Notes under the pieces: generated by a model
Seen by the model: the letters and a program-made list of their open reading frames with translations, nothing else
What the model was told of the DNA's origin: nothing
Database searches by the model: none
Shown: positions 63,710-64,000 of the stretch, one piece after another
How the letters are laid out: each line of letters starts with the position of its first letter
Numbering within the stretch: position 1 is the stretch's first letter
Assembly (NCBI RefSeq): GCF_005938625.1
Contig: NZ_VCNJ01000001.1
Coordinates: forward strand, 186,001-250,000
DNA: 64,000 nt
Direction of reading: 5' to 3'
Source: Pseudomonas fluorescens
GTDB lineage: Bacteria; Pseudomonadota; Gammaproteobacteria; Pseudomonadales; Pseudomonadaceae
Translations under genes and position numbers: made by a program

Positions 63710-64000
63710 TCACTGCCCTCCCTGATCGCTGGCTTTTTTAAACGCAATCGCCACATCGCCTTTGCCCGGTTTGAAGGTGAACTGCGTGTCCGGGATGGTC
63801 GGTTTGAGGTTCCACTGATACACCGCGCTGTACTCGGGGAAGCTCTTATCGTCGGTGGTGGTGATCACCAGTTTGCACGGCAAGGGCTTGTCGGAGCGGG
63901 TCAGCCACAATTGCCAGTCGATGCCCTCCTGGCGAAACGCCAAATGGTCGCAGAGCTGGCCCTTGATGACCGACGGCCCCACGTACAGCGCAGCTTTCAA
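63710..64000 (-). CDS. DUF2092 family protein, 3' part (runs off the window)
   Basis: The last 96 or so residues of a DUF2092 protein are visible: IKGQLCDHLAFRQEGIDWQL, PLPCKLVITTTDDKSFPEYS and DTQFTFKPGKGDVAIAFKKA. The family is periplasmic with a LolA/LolB-like fold and unknown ligand, usually about 250 residues, so the first 150 residues lie beyond position 64000. It ends one base before the start of the secreted Asn-rich protein gene. Confidence 0.78.
   Translation of the reverse strand: MKAALYVGPSVIKGQLCDHLAFRQEGIDWQLWLTRSDKPLPCKLVITTTDDKSFPEYSAVYQWNLKPTIPDTQFTFKPGKGDVAIAFKKASDQGGQ

Noticed and set aside
1..64000. CRISPR arrays, tRNA or rRNA genes, complete insertion sequences, prophage genes
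   Set aside because: Looked for and not seen: no regularly spaced direct repeats, no cloverleaf sequences that I could recognise, and no transposase or phage structural proteins.

Overview
The window looks like a chromosomal segment of a Pseudomonas of the P. fluorescens group. The evidence is the high GC content, the xylR-xylAFGH arrangement, a quinoprotein glucose dehydrogenase beside an OprB porin, many LysR regulators, and two REP-type palindromic repeat structures of the kind dispersed in fluorescent pseudomonads. There is no complete insertion sequence, prophage, CRISPR array or tRNA gene. The species call is inference from gene content and repeats only.

Layout. 1-1078 is AT-rich and has no convincing gene. 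1.1-7.8 kb is the D-xylose regulon: AraC-type XylR divergent from xylA, then xylFGH (ABC importer). Both xylA and xylF carry an AACAACAA motif on the ribosome binding site, as expected for Hfq/Crc catabolite repression. 8-16.6 kb holds single-gene units: a DMT exporter, MFS transporters, a dTMP-kinase-like protein, a class V aminotransferase, a Tat-exported SMP-30 lactonase and a LysR/MFS divergent pair. 16.6-20.4 kb is a turnover zone. It has an AT-richer MFS gene, broken 3' ends of a zinc-type dehydrogenase, an MFS transporter, an XdhC protein and a MetQ lipoprotein, plus a small membrane protein and a bestrophin.

20.4-31.6 kb is the most unusual part. It is a minus-strand operon of nine tightly packed genes with a divergent LysR regulator. 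The genes encode two paralogous periplasmic binding proteins, a GlcD-type FAD dehydrogenase, a class I aminotransferase, two amino-acid-type permeases, an ATPase, a cysteine-dioxygenase-like cupin, and a 914-residue protein that joins four rhodanese domains to a complete cystathionine beta-lyase-type PLP enzyme. It reads as uptake and complete breakdown of a sulfur-containing amino or hydroxy acid. The substrate cannot be named from sequence.

31.9-35.7 kb carries gcd and oprB, the periplasmic direct-oxidation route for glucose (and probably xylose). 35.7-38.4 kb has a lysine-rich small protein, a YcaC-type hydrolase with a divergent LysR gene, and alaE. 38.4-39.8 kb is a small accessory patch of orphan genes and repeats. 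39.7-45.3 kb encodes a 1465-residue hybrid histidine kinase followed by a REC-HD-GYP response regulator, a likely c-di-GMP output. 45.5-48.8 kb is a gamma-glutamyl-polyamine set (oxidase, XRE-cupin regulator, glutamine-synthetase-like ligase) with a perfect inverted repeat at its promoter end.

48.8-54.6 kb holds a TonB receptor, an arylsulfotransferase-family protein and an SsuA-like binding protein, with a divergent GlxA-type regulator. This is a second likely organosulfur acquisition locus. 54.6-64 kb holds a DUF2252 protein, an OmpR/EnvZ-type two-component pair, a small unknown gene overlapping a DUF3313 lipoprotein gene, a composite palindromic repeat, a ProP-type transporter, a LysR/NADP-oxidoreductase divergent pair, a DUF502 membrane protein, an Asn-rich secreted protein and the 3' part of a DUF2092 gene that runs off the window.
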